From: Sphingobacteriales bacterium
Lineage (GTDB): Bacteria > Bacteroidota > Bacteroidia > Chitinophagales > Chitinophagaceae
NCBI GenBank assembly: GCA_004144175.1
Contig: SEFT01000018.1
Location: forward strand, 18,446 to 82,445
Direction of reading: 5' to 3'
DNA length: 64,000 nt
This document shows, piece by piece, positions 36,382 to 44,678 of the stretch. Every line of letters starts with the position of its first letter. Position 1 is the first letter of the stretch. A model generated the notes under the pieces. It searched no databases, was not told the DNA's origin, and saw only the letters and a list, made by a program, of their open reading frames with translations. The position numbers and the translations under genes are program-made.

Positions 36382-37242
36382 CTAATGGGTATGGCGCACG
36401 CCCGGCTCCCATATCAGGCGTACAAAAGAGCTAAAGCGTTGATCCTGCCTGCTTATGGGCACTCCCGCTACGATGCCCAGCAGCAGATTATCTGTAATTC
36501 CGAGTCTCAGTTGCGGCCTTACAACCATGTTGAAATCGTGGTTTTGCAGTTCTTTATTGAACTCTACGCCCACAAAGTTTCTGGTACCCGGTATCATATA
36601 GTGGAAACTGCTATTGATGTCGTACTGTTTGTGCCAGTGCGGGTCGCCATAGGTCTTGCCCAGCCTTGGGCCGGTATATACCAGCGTATGAAAGTTGTTT
36701 CCCCAGCGCTTTGCTACTACAAAGAAGGGATTGAATAAATTAGCCTTTATGATACTTTGCCTGCTCATCCGGTCGAAATCATGGAACTCTATTTCATTGA
36801 TGTAACCCAGCGCCATGCTGGTGCTTATTTTTTGAGATACAAAGAAGCTCCATTGAATAGCAGTTTTAAGACTTTCCGCCCTGTGTGCCGGTACTTCAGC
36901 GCCTGGAGTACCGTTTAGTGGTGCGTGGAAAGTAAAAGGCACCTCTACTTCCAGTCCCAGTCTGTCTACCGGTGCAAACTCATATTCCACCAGTGCTTGG
37001 TAGGTGTCGTACTTTAGGTTATCAGTAATACCCACACCAAAGTTCCACTCATGTTCTCCCTTCTGGGCACCGAGGTCTCTTATCAGATCAATAAACAGTG
37101 GCTCCGTATGTAGTACTTTTTCGGGTTGCTTTATGTATTCTACTTCTTGTATGTAAAGACTGTCCTGTAATAGGTTTTCTTCGGTTTGAGCATATGCCAT
37201 GCCGGATAGCATGCATAGCAATATTGCAAATGCGATACGCAT
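36382..37242 (-). CDS. HAEPLYID-family outer membrane protein
   Basis: The 286-residue protein has a signal peptide ending AYAQ. The family's signature segment (HAEPLYID) appears as HTEPLFID at residues 45-52, followed by LIRDLGAQKGEHEWNFG. The rest is beta-rich, with repeated strand patterns consistent with a transmembrane beta-barrel. The function of the family is unknown. A small acidic membrane-anchored protein is encoded 43 bp upstream on the same strand, probably in the same operon. Confidence 0.75.
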   Translation of the reverse strand: MRIAFAILLCMLSGMAYAQTEENLLQDSLYIQEVEYIKQPEKVLHTEPLFIDLIRDLGAQKGEHEWNFGVGITDNLKYDTYQALVEYEFAPVDRLGLEVEVPFTFHAPLNGTPGAEVPAHRAESLKTAIQWSFFVSQKISTSMALGYINEIEFHDFDRMSRQSIIKANLFNPFFVVAKRWGNNFHTLVYTGPRLGKTYGDPHWHKQYDINSSFHYMIPGTRNFVGVEFNKELQNHDFNMVVRPQLRLGITDNLLLGIVAGVPISRQDQRFSSFVRLIWEPGVRHTH

Positions 37243-37285
37243 GTCTTAGTTAGATTGAGTTGAAAAATGTTGCTATAAGAAAATC

Positions 37286-37744
37286 TTATGCTATGGAAGC
37301 ATGAGCAACACTGTCGGGTGGGGGCGTTTCCCGGGCAAGAAAGACAGTAGATATACGGGATGTTATCTCGGGGTAATGTGTTTTAGCGCAAGAGTAATAG
37401 TGCACAGATACGGGAATATCCGGGTAATGATGCAGGGCAATCCAATGAGTAGTGGTCTTCACCTGTTTTTCTACATCGCCGGCGTCGTTATCATGCTCCG
37501 GTACAAAGTCCTCCAGGTCCAGCATCTCTTCTGTAACTAGCTCGTAAATACTTTCTACATCATTATAGTCCTTATCTTCTACATAGTCTTCGCCATTCCA
37601 GTAAATACTGGAGATTGGGTCAATGGTATCTACACTGCCATTCAGTATAAGCAATGCCAGTATAGCCACCAGCGTTCTGCGGATGGCTTCTACAAACAGG
37701 CTATTATATTTAAAGCATTGCATCTGCGCCCGAAAATACCACAT
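37286..37744 (-). CDS. Hypothetical protein with one membrane helix
   Basis: The 152-residue protein has a hydrophobic helix at about residues 22-40 (RTLVAILALLILNG) followed by a very acidic segment (DYVEDKDYNDVESIYELVTEEMLDLEDFVPEHDND). The C-terminal part holds the motif SCAKTHYPEITSRISTVF. The start is uncertain, since a shorter ATG exists at 37720. It is the likely first gene of a pair with the HAEPLYID-family gene. I do not recognise the family. Confidence 0.55.
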   Translation of the reverse strand: MWYFRAQMQCFKYNSLFVEAIRRTLVAILALLILNGSVDTIDPISSIYWNGEDYVEDKDYNDVESIYELVTEEMLDLEDFVPEHDNDAGDVEKQVKTTTHWIALHHYPDIPVSVHYYSCAKTHYPEITSRISTVFLARETPPPDSVAHASIA

Positions 37745-37836
37745 ATCATCTAAGGCAAGGTGAAGGATCTGTTAATAAAGGCAAATGTCGCCTTACGAAT
37801 ATTTTCAATAGGTAAACCATAAATGCTAAATCGGGC

Positions 37837-37844
37837 TATCTTTG
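37837..37844 (+). promoter_or_regulatory. Candidate -7 promoter box for pheS, next to the start codon
   Basis: TATCTTTG fits the TAnnTTTG consensus. Only six bases lie between the box and the pheS ATG (37851), so transcription would begin at or next to the start codon. No clear upstream TTTG box is seen at the expected distance. Confidence 0.45.
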
Positions 37845-37850
37845 CGCGTT

Positions 37851-38876
37851 ATGCAATCCTTACAGGAACAGATAAAGACCTACGAACAGGAGATAAATGC
37901 TTTCGAGCCTGCCAATGCTACCGAACTGGAAGAGTACCGGATAAAATTTCTGGGCACCAAAGGAGTAGTAAAGCAAATTTTCGGTGAGATGAAAAATGTT
38001 CCCGGCGACCAAAAGAAAGAAGCCGGTCAGTTATTGAACGCTTTCAAGCAATTGGCTGAGGGTAAGTATGAAGCCTTTACGCATCTGCAAAGCGCAGGTA
38101 AGCAGAAAGGTCCGGATGTAGATATATCATTACCTGGCACTAAACTTCCATCAGGCACTCGTCATCCACTGCGTATGGTCGAGAACGAGATCGTTTCGAT
38201 ACTGGAGAAAATAGGTTTTAGCGTGGCTACCGGTCCTGAGATAGAGGACGACTGGCACAACTTCACATCGCTGAACATGCCTGAGCACCACCCTGCCCGC
38301 GATATGCAGGATACATTCTATGTGTCTCAAAATCCTGACTGGGTTTTGCGCACACATACTTCATCAGTGCAGGCGCGTATTATGGAGCAGGGCAACTTGC
38401 CGGTAAGGGTTATATGCCCCGGCCGTGTATATCGTAATGAGACCATATCGGCCCGTGCACATTGCTTTTTTCACCAGTGCGAGGGGCTTTATATAGATAA
38501 GAACGTATCGTTTGCAGATCTGAAACAAACGCTATACTACTTCGTAACAGAGATGTTTGGCCCGGATACAAAAGTGCGTTTCCGCCCATCATACTTTCCG
38601 TTCACTGAACCTAGTGCCGAGATGGATATATCCTGTACGGTATGTGGCGGTAGCGGTTGTAACCTTTGCAAGCATACCGGCTGGGTGGAGATACTTGGCT
38701 GCGGTATGGTACATCCTAATATGTTGCGCAACTTTGGCATCGATCCTGAAGTGTATACCGGCTATGCATTCGGTATGGGTGTGGAGCGCATCACACAGAT
38801 AAAATACCAGGTAAACGACCTGCGTCTGTATTCGCAGAACGATGTAAGATTCCTGCGGCAATTCGAATCACTCTGA
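37851..38876 (+). CDS. pheS: Phenylalanyl-tRNA synthetase alpha subunit
   Basis: PheS is the catalytic half of the alpha2-beta2 class II enzyme that charges tRNA-Phe. The 341-residue protein has the coiled-coil N-terminal arm (to about residue 85), then motif 2 (GRVYRNETISARAHCFFHQ) and the EGLYID segment. A Cys-rich insertion (CTVCGGSGCNLCKHTGW, CxxC and CxxC spaced by four) follows, as in many bacterial PheS, then the motif 3 region (GFGMGVERIT-type). ATG 37851 was chosen; the earlier in-frame TTG lies inside the promoter box. pheT is not adjacent. Confidence 0.96.
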   Translation: MQSLQEQIKTYEQEINAFEPANATELEEYRIKFLGTKGVVKQIFGEMKNVPGDQKKEAGQLLNAFKQLAEGKYEAFTHLQSAGKQKGPDVDISLPGTKLPSGTRHPLRMVENEIVSILEKIGFSVATGPEIEDDWHNFTSLNMPEHHPARDMQDTFYVSQNPDWVLRTHTSSVQARIMEQGNLPVRVICPGRVYRNETISARAHCFFHQCEGLYIDKNVSFADLKQTLYYFVTEMFGPDTKVRFRPSYFPFTEPSAEMDISCTVCGGSGCNLCKHTGWVEILGCGMVHPNMLRNFGIDPEVYTGYAFGMGVERITQIKYQVNDLRLYSQNDVRFLRQFESL

Positions 38877-38878
38877 TG

Positions 38879-38975
38879 AAGTCAAAAATCAAAACTCAAA
38901 AGCTAAAAGTTAATTGCAGAATAATTGGGATAAAGACTTCTAGATTTCTGGTTTTAACTTTTAACTTTTGACTTA
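38879..38975. other. Imperfect A/T-rich inverted repeat between pheS and the epimerase gene
   Basis: The left part carries GTCAAAAATCAAAACTCAAA (from about 38881) and AAAAGTTAA near 38905; the right part (38949-38975) reads TTAACTTTTAACTTTTGACTT, close to its reverse complement. Pairing would give a long A/T-only hairpin with mismatches. It may end pheS transcription or be a decayed repeat. It looks like the TTTTGACTTTT-type spacers common in related genomes. Confidence 0.5.
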
Positions 38976-38979
38976 AAGC

Positions 38980-39960
38980 ATGATACTTGTTACTGGCGCC
39001 AGTGGCTTCGTAGGCCAGCACTTAGTACGGTTCCTTTCAGCAAAAGGGCATACTATACGTGCGCTATACAATAGCCGCAAACCGGATCATGAATTGAAAT
39101 CGCTCCCCGGCGTGCAATGGATGCAATGCGACCTTCTGGATATATATGCTGTAGAAGAAGTAATGCAGGATATTACGGATGTATACCACTGTGCTGCCAT
39201 CGTCTCTTTCCATCCTGCCGATAAGGAGCGCATCCTGCATGTAAACATAGAAACCACTGCCAATCTTGTAAACGAAGCACTGGAGCGGGGCATCCGTAAG
39301 ATGGTGCACCTTAGTTCTGTTGCTGCATTAGGCGGAGCTATACAGGGCAAAGAAATAACAGAGGAAGAGGAGTGGGAAGAAAGCCGCCACAACTCGGTAT
39401 ATGGCCAAAGTAAATACATGGCTGAGATGGAAGTATGGCGCGGTGTAGGTGAGGGGCTAAGCGCTGCTATAGTGAACCCTGGCATAATTTTGGGGCCGGG
39501 CAATTGGGAAGAAGGTTCAGCGAGGCTGATGAAGGTAGTAGACAAAGAATTTCCATTTTACACGGAAGGAGTGAATGCATGGGTAGATGTGTATGATGTG
39601 GTAAAAGCCATGTATACATTGATGAACATCGATGTAGCAGCCGAGCGTTTTATTATGAGCGCAGGCAACTTTTCTTATCGCGAAGTGTTTACTAAAATGG
39701 CAAATGCACTGAACCGGAAGCCACCGCATATAAAAGCGAGCAACTGGATGACGGCGCTGATATGGCGATGGAGTGTGCTGAAAAGCAGCATATTTGGTGA
39801 AACTGCTACGATAACAAAAGAGACAGCAGGTAATGCCCAGCGAAAAAGCTACTATAATAATAGCAAGCTATTGGCCGCATTGCCGGGCTTTGGATATACG
39901 CCGATAGACGAAACTATAAGGCAAATGGCGGCGGCTTATATGGCGACAAATAAAAGATGA
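38980..39960 (+). CDS. NAD-dependent epimerase/dehydratase family protein
   Basis: The extended SDR has 326 residues. The nucleotide-binding motif is VTGASGFVG at the N-terminus and the active-site pair is YGQSK (Tyr141, Lys145), with LSSVAALGG supplying the catalytic Ser. The segment NPGIILGPGNWEEGSARLM is typical for dihydroflavonol-4-reductase/hopanoid-associated type epimerases. The substrate is not clear; sugar-nucleotide, sterol-like or ketone reduction are all possible. It stands alone by spacing. Confidence 0.86.
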   Translation: MILVTGASGFVGQHLVRFLSAKGHTIRALYNSRKPDHELKSLPGVQWMQCDLLDIYAVEEVMQDITDVYHCAAIVSFHPADKERILHVNIETTANLVNEALERGIRKMVHLSSVAALGGAIQGKEITEEEEWEESRHNSVYGQSKYMAEMEVWRGVGEGLSAAIVNPGIILGPGNWEEGSARLMKVVDKEFPFYTEGVNAWVDVYDVVKAMYTLMNIDVAAERFIMSAGNFSYREVFTKMANALNRKPPHIKASNWMTALIWRWSVLKSSIFGETATITKETAGNAQRKSYYNNSKLLAALPGFGYTPIDETIRQMAAAYMATNKR

Positions 39961-40156
39961 AAAATATTTCGTTTGTTAGAAAAAATTTGTAATGTTGCAA
40001 TAGGAACATATCTGATACAGTTCCATCCTTCTATTTTTTATAACGTCTGAATTTTCCCATTTAAAGTTTTCGGGTAATCTGTCAAAAAGGACTTTTGATT
40101 TTGATAACGATATACTTACGAAGAGAAAGATATAATTCTTAAGAAAAGACTAAGCA
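39961..40156 (+). promoter_or_regulatory. Leader region of rho
   Basis: 196 bp separate the epimerase stop from the rho start, and no small gene or clear hairpin is visible. Several TTTG and TA-rich elements occur near 39970-40010. Rho genes in other bacteria carry autoregulated leaders; whether this one does cannot be told from sequence. Confidence 0.3.
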
Positions 40157-41881
40157 ATGCCTTACGACATATTGCAACTGAACGACATGCTCGTACCTGA
40201 ACTGGTAGACGTGGCACAGAACATGAAGATCGAAAATGCGCGTTCACTTGATAAACAAACATTAATCTACAAGATACTGGACCAGCAAGCGCTGAACAGC
40301 GGCGCTGATAAAGCGACAGATGCTACAAGCACTGAAGATGATGGTAAGAAACGCCGTGCCAGAAAGCCTCGTGCAGAAGGCGAAGCAACGGAAAAGGAAG
40401 CAAAGCCTGCAAAGGTAGCTGAAACAGCAGAAGGTGATGATGGCAAAAAACGCCGCCCGCGCAAATCAAAAACAGATGAAGCGCAGCAGGATACAGAAGG
40501 CACAGGTGTAGCTGCAGGGTGGTCTGAGTTGAACAAGAATATAGATGAAACACCTGTTGAAAAGAATGTAGAGGTAACTGCTACTGTTGAAGGTTCAGGC
40601 ATTGTAATGCCGCCTACTGAAGAAGCAGCCGTACAGCAGCAGCAACCTGCAGCCCAGGAGCCGCGCGAGCGTGAACAACGTCCGCAACAGCACCAGCAAC
40701 AACAGGGTGGCCGCCATCAGCAGCCTCAACGTCGCGAACAGCAGCAAAGTAATTTTAATCTTGAGTTTGATGGAGTAGTGTTGAGCGAAGGTGTGCTGGA
40801 AATGATGCCGGATGGCTATGGTTTCCTGCGCAGCAGCGATTATAACTACCTCAGCTCACCCGATGATATTTATGTATCTCCGTCGCAGATCAAGTTGTTT
40901 GGTCTCAAAACGGGTGATACTGTACGTGGCTCGGTTCGTCCGCCTAAAGAAGGTGAAAAATATTTCGCACTATTGAAGGTAGAAACCATCAATGGCCGCC
41001 TGCCCGATGAGATACGCGATAGAGTACCGTTCGATTATCTTACCCCGCTTTTTCCATTCGAGAAACTAAGGCTCACCTCGGCCAACAGCAGCTACGGTAC
41101 CCGTATTATGGATCTCTTTACCCCGATAGGTAAAGGCCAGCGCGGACTGATCGTTGCCCAGCCTAAGACGGGTAAGACGATGCTGCTGAAAGAAGTGGCT
41201 AACGCTATTGCAGCTAACCATCCCGAGTGCTACCTGATGATCGTACTGGTAGATGAGCGCCCTGAAGAGGTAACGGACATGCAGCGCAGCGTGCGTGCTG
41301 AGGTTATTGCATCTACCTTTGACGAGCCTGCAGATAAGCACGTGAAAGTATCGACCATAGCGCTGCAAAAAGCAAAACGCCTGGTAGAAGTAGGGCACGA
41401 TGTAGTGATACTGCTCGATTCTATTACACGTCTGGCGCGTGCGCATAATACCGTGGCACCTGCATCGGGTAAGGTACTGAGTGGTGGTGTAGAAGCAAAC
41501 GCTATGCAAAAGCCTAAACAGTTCTTTGGTGCTGCACGTAAAATAGAAAACGGCGGTTCGCTTACCATTCTGGCAACGGCCCTGATAGATACAGGTTCTA
41601 AGATGGATGAGGTGATCTTTGAAGAGTTTAAAGGTACGGGTAACATGGAGCTTCAGCTTGACCGCCGCCTGGCCAACAAGCGTATCTTCCCGGCTATCGA
41701 TATCACATCTTCATCTACACGCCGCGACGACCTGCTGCTGGATAAGGACGTGCTGAACAAAATGTGGGTCCTGCGCAATCATATTGCAGATATGCATACG
41801 GACGAAGCCATGAACTTCCTCATGAAGCAAATGAAAGGAACTAAGAGTAACGAAGAGTTTCTGGCTACAATGAATAAGTAA
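40157..41881 (+). CDS. rho: Transcription termination factor Rho with disordered insertion
   Basis: Rho is the hexameric RNA-dependent ATPase that ends transcription. The 574-residue protein is about 150 residues longer than E. coli Rho. The Rho_N domain (about residues 1-48) is followed by a low-complexity insert (about 50-200) made of basic clusters ([21 protein letters not shown]), an acidic middle and a Gln/Arg/Pro-rich end ([21 protein letters not shown], in part). The S1-like RNA-binding domain and the ATPase follow, with P-loop QPKTGKTM (about 335) and the [13 protein letters not shown] motif. Such an insert is typical for the phylum; in Bacteroides thetaiotaomicron it drives phase separation of Rho. 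Confidence 0.96.
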   Translation: MPYDILQLNDMLVPELVDVAQNMKIENARSLDKQTLIYKILDQQALNSGADKATDATSTEDDGKKRRARKPRAEGEATEKEAKPAKVAETAEGDDGKKRRPRKSKTDEAQQDTEGTGVAAGWSELNKNIDETPVEKNVEVTATVEGSGIVMPPTEEAAVQQQQPAAQEPREREQRPQQHQQQQGGRHQQPQRREQQQSNFNLEFDGVVLSEGVLEMMPDGYGFLRSSDYNYLSSPDDIYVSPSQIKLFGLKTGDTVRGSVRPPKEGEKYFALLKVETINGRLPDEIRDRVPFDYLTPLFPFEKLRLTSANSSYGTRIMDLFTPIGKGQRGLIVAQPKTGKTMLLKEVANAIAANHPECYLMIVLVDERPEEVTDMQRSVRAEVIASTFDEPADKHVKVSTIALQKAKRLVEVGHDVVILLDSITRLARAHNTVAPASGKVLSGGVEANAMQKPKQFFGAARKIENGGSLTILATALIDTGSKMDEVIFEEFKGTGNMELQLDRRLANKRIFPAIDITSSSTRRDDLLLDKDVLNKMWVLRNHIADMHTDEAMNFLMKQMKGTKSNEEFLATMNK

Positions 41882-41901
41882 GCAATAAACATAACTATAC
41901 A

Positions 41902-41937
41902 AAAATGGGGTAACAGTCGTCACTGTTACCCCATTTT
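41902..41937. terminator. Bidirectional terminator between rho and the convergent T9SS gene
   Basis: A 16-bp perfect stem AAAATGGGGTAACAGT (41902-41917) and its complement (41922-41937) has a CGTC loop, and A/T runs occur at both feet. It lies between two convergent stops and can serve both. Confidence 0.93.
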
Positions 41938-41955
41938 ATTAATCGCCTATTGAAC

Positions 41956-43257
41956 CTAGCGTATAATGGAGAATTGCTTGCCGGATTGGCCATAAGCGCT
42001 ACTTACTTTTAACCAATAACTACCTACTGCAAGATCAGCAACAGATATAGTCTCCGTGTACTGTTTCCCGATTGCAGGCTGGTTCCATTGCTTTATGAGT
42101 TTTCCGCTTACGTCGCAGATAGACATAAGCATGTCTGTGGGAGTCTTTGTTGCAATATCAATGGTTACATTACTTGTTGCAGGGATAGGGTATATGCTTA
42201 AACGAACCTCTTCGCATGCCGGTTTTTCTACTTTTGCAGGGAACGTTTCTTCGTAATAAAAGTGTTGTTCATAGTTGGGGCTTGATGGATTAAGCACATC
42301 AGCAACCCAGTTGCTCCCATTCCATCTTTCAGGACGGAGCTCTACTATCTGGTTGTAAGAATTGTACGTCATTTGTGTTCTCTGTTCATCGTCATATCCA
42401 ACCCCATTAAAGCTCAGGCGCTTTTCTTCAAATAGATTTCCGTCAGCGTCGTAGGTGTAGGCTAACAGATGTGCTTTTCCCCATTTTTTTGCACTTTTTC
42501 GCTCATACTCTTGTTCTCTCAGCGTTCCATCAGAAAAGTACCTGTTATACCACATGTATACAGTATCTGGCGTAAGCAAGTTTATAAGGTATCCCTTATC
42601 GAGAGTGGTAGTATAATAATGGATCTGCACCTGCGCGTCTTGCCACGCGCCGCTTATAGCGCGCTTTACCAATATTTTTTCAATCCTATTTTGGTTGTCA
42701 TAAGTCCATACTGTCTTGTTTACATCAACCCAAGCCATCTTATTAGCGTCCCAACTCTGAAAGACGCTGTCAGCAAGTGCAGCTCCATTATAGTTCTTTA
42801 TAGCTTTAAAACTTTTAAGCCATACATTTTTCAAAGGGTCCCAATATTCTACAGTCTGTTCGGTTACTGCTCCCGACCCCGAATATGTATAAGTGTTCTT
42901 TTGATGCTTTTGCCAGCCAGAGGAGGACGTTAGGTATTTTTCAGTCTCGTTAGTCACTATATTACCTGCATTATCAAAAGCTTGAACTGTACGTAATTTA
43001 TTGGCGGGTATCCCGGTAAGCATATCGTATTCTTCCCAGCGATCGAATGACCATACACCAAGGGCATCACTAAAGGCGCGGGCGCCGGTATAATTGAAAA
43101 CTGACGAATCAACCAACTGATTGGCCGCGCCATGATTAAAGTTAGTTCTTGATTTTAATCTGGAGATTGTGGTTGTAGGTTTATGGTTGCTTTGTGCCTC
43201 AACGCTTGTTGCAATAAAAAGTGTTGTGGCAAAGAGGCTAAAAAAATTGAATCGCAT
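41956..43257 (-). CDS. Secreted T9SS-sorted protein
   Basis: The 433-residue protein has a signal peptide (MRFNFFSLFATTLFIATSVEAQ). The middle has YD-like or Trp-containing strands in series (KYLTSSSGWQKHQKNTYTYS, NRIEKILVKRAISGAWQD, LLAYTYDADGNLFEEKRLS), roughly repeated, and may form a beta-sheet repeat domain. The C-terminal 75 residues are a T9SS type A sorting domain (LSIYPIPATSNVTIDIAT, SYWLKVSS, ending FSIIR). It is probably secreted through T9SS and attached to the surface. The function is unknown. Confidence 0.82.
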   Translation of the reverse strand: MRFNFFSLFATTLFIATSVEAQSNHKPTTTISRLKSRTNFNHGAANQLVDSSVFNYTGARAFSDALGVWSFDRWEEYDMLTGIPANKLRTVQAFDNAGNIVTNETEKYLTSSSGWQKHQKNTYTYSGSGAVTEQTVEYWDPLKNVWLKSFKAIKNYNGAALADSVFQSWDANKMAWVDVNKTVWTYDNQNRIEKILVKRAISGAWQDAQVQIHYYTTTLDKGYLINLLTPDTVYMWYNRYFSDGTLREQEYERKSAKKWGKAHLLAYTYDADGNLFEEKRLSFNGVGYDDEQRTQMTYNSYNQIVELRPERWNGSNWVADVLNPSSPNYEQHFYYEETFPAKVEKPACEEVRLSIYPIPATSNVTIDIATKTPTDMLMSICDVSGKLIKQWNQPAIGKQYTETISVADLAVGSYWLKVSSAYGQSGKQFSIIR

Positions 43258-43381
43258 AATAATTGAGGGTTAAGAGGGATAAAGCTATACGAATTTGTTG
43301 GTGGAAACAATCTATGTCACGTAATCTTAGGTGCAGGCTCTCTTTTAAAATCTTTAAGTTTGAGAATAAATTGAGCATACC

Positions 43382-43888
43382 GTGTCGTCTATCAAAGCCA
43401 TCGTTGATCAAAAGCTAATACTCGAAAAAATGGAGGGAAAAGGAGGTTGGACTTTTGCACGTGTGCCTAAAACCACAGCTAATACAGGTAAATCTTATGG
43501 CTGGAAGAATTTAAAGGGAACAGTAGACGGGTTCAAAGTAGAATGCTCCCTAATGCCGCTGAACAAAGAATATTGGTTCATGCCTGTAAAAGCCGAAATA
43601 CGAAAGATGGTAGGTAAGCAGGCAGGCGATTATATACAGGTGCTGCTATATGCTGAAATACAGGAATTGCACACTCCCGAAGACTTTTTGCTATGCCTTC
43701 AAGATGACCCACAGGCATTCGAGCATTACAGAAAACTGCCTGACGATGAGAAGCAGAAATATATCGATTGGATATTTGCTACTGTTGATGAAGAATTGCA
43801 AGTGCAGCGGATGGCTGATGCAATAGATAGATTGTCGCGAAATGAGAAGCTGCCGAAAAAGGTTTTATCTGCAGGAAAGCCCGCTTAG
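43382..43888 (+). CDS. DUF1905 / YdeI-OmdA family protein
   Basis: The 168-residue protein combines a DUF1905 barrel (about residues 1-95, with MEGKGGWTFARVP and the VKAEIRKMVGKQAGD segment) and an OmdA/YdeI helical end (about 100-165: PEDFLLCLQDDPQAFEHYRKLP and YIDWIFATVDEELQVQRMADAI). In Salmonella and others YdeI/OmdA proteins are linked with bacteriocin or antimicrobial-peptide protection, but the activity is unknown here. The start is a GTG at 43382; no in-frame ATG lies near it. Confidence 0.8.
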   Translation: MSSIKAIVDQKLILEKMEGKGGWTFARVPKTTANTGKSYGWKNLKGTVDGFKVECSLMPLNKEYWFMPVKAEIRKMVGKQAGDYIQVLLYAEIQELHTPEDFLLCLQDDPQAFEHYRKLPDDEKQKYIDWIFATVDEELQVQRMADAIDRLSRNEKLPKKVLSAGKPA

Positions 43889-43907
43889 GGGTCTGTGGTG
43901 GTGGCAT

Positions 43908-44330
43908 TTAACTACTATGATCTGCCACGATAACCCAATTGCCATCTATTTTTCTGAATAGCAGTGTAAAAGACCCTCCAATATTACCTACGCTACGCGT
44001 CAAGGTCCACTTACCTACTACGAAGCGATAGTTTTTAGACAGTTTCTTCACCTGCAAGATGTCGAAATGCAGTTTCCCCATCTGTGCAGTATCTGAATAA
44101 GATTTTTTATAGCGTGCGAGCGTTGCATCGTAGCCGTAGGTAGGGCCACTTCTACCGATGAATAATAGGCTATCATTATTCCAGTAGCCGTGCATGTACC
44201 CGGATATATCTCCGTTGTTCCATTCGGCAGCCTGGTTTGCCAGCACTTGCCTGATGGCTTTTTCCTGTTTGTCTTGAGCAGTAGCAGTGAATGAGTATAA
44301 CACAATCAGTAAAAGAAGCAGCCATTTCAT
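43908..44330 (-). CDS. Secreted DUF4440/SnoaL-like protein
   Basis: The 140-residue protein has a signal peptide ending TATAQ, then an NTF2-like alpha/beta cone domain (VLANQAAEWNNGDISGYMHGYWNNDSLLF, YKKSYSDTAQMGKLHFD, TLLFRKIDGNWVIVADHSS in pieces). This is the DUF4440/SnoaL-like family, which includes enzymes and small-molecule binders. The ligand is unknown. It is convergent with the YdeI-like gene, leaving a 19-bp gap. Confidence 0.82.
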   Translation of the reverse strand: MKWLLLLLIVLYSFTATAQDKQEKAIRQVLANQAAEWNNGDISGYMHGYWNNDSLLFIGRSGPTYGYDATLARYKKSYSDTAQMGKLHFDILQVKKLSKNYRFVVGKWTLTRSVGNIGGSFTLLFRKIDGNWVIVADHSS

Positions 44331-44350
44331 AGAACGAAAGGTACAAAAAG

Positions 44351-44380
44351 AAAAAAGGTAACCAATTGTGAGGGTTACCT
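44351..44380 (-). terminator. Minus-directed terminator with no gene ahead of it
   Basis: The stem GGTAACC (44357-44363) and GGTTACC (44373-44379) is followed on the minus strand by T6. It lies upstream, not downstream, of the minus-strand DUF4440 gene (start 44330), so it either ends an unannotated minus-strand RNA from the region to the right, or acts as an attenuator for that gene. Confidence 0.7.
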
Positions 44381-44500
44381 GATAGACGCATATAGGGGCG
44401 GACGTGACAGGGAAAAAAAGAAGGGTTTATAGTACTGACATATTTGGGTTTAAGGTGCTACAAGAATACACCCTCTTTCCAATTCCTGCATGTCACATCA

Positions 44501-44548
44501 GACGAAGAGACGACTTCGTCCGACCAATTATGCTTTTGGTCGGACGAA
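44501..44548. other. Two overlapping, mutually exclusive hairpins
   Basis: Hairpin A pairs GACGAAG (44501-44507) with CTTCGTC (44514-44520). Hairpin B pairs TTCGTCCGACCA (44515-44526) with TGGTCGGACGAA (44537-44548), 12 perfect pairs with a 10-base loop. Both use the segment 44515-44520, so only one can form at a time. No U run follows hairpin B on the plus strand. Confidence 0.75.
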
Positions 44549-44662
44549 TGGATTTTAACTGTAGAAGTATAACGCTCAGTCGATTATTCATTTTTTAACC
44601 GTCAGTTATAAACAAAGCGTGAGGCTACAAAAGCTTTAATTCTGATACATCAACTAATCCAT

Positions 44663-44670
44663 TATTTTTG
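44663..44670 (+). promoter_or_regulatory. Candidate -7 promoter box for glyS, next to the start codon
   Basis: TATTTTTG matches the TAnnTTTG consensus. Eight bases separate it from the glyS ATG at 44679, which would put the transcription start at or within a base or two of the start codon. Confidence 0.45.
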
Positions 44671-44678
44671 CCACCGTT

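Larger units (their letters stand above)
44331..44678. other. 348-bp intergenic region rich in hairpins, upstream of glyS
   Basis: The region holds a minus-directed terminator (44351-44380), a pair of overlapping hairpins (44501-44548) and a TAnnTTTG box at its right end. A 64-codon frame (44404-44598) is present but has no recognisable product, and I do not call it. The structure suggests one or two untranslated transcripts. Confidence 0.55.

Noticed and set aside
42469..42933. Plus-strand open frame within the minus-strand T9SS gene
   Set aside because: No domain is seen; the T9SS gene has a clear signal peptide and sorting domain on the other strand.
44404..44598. Short plus-strand frame (64 codons) upstream of glyS
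   Set aside because: It spans the paired hairpins, has no recognisable product and no start signal.
44331..44678. T-box riboswitch before glyS
   Set aside because: No T-box sequence or specifier loop can be seen; the phylum is not known to use T-boxes.
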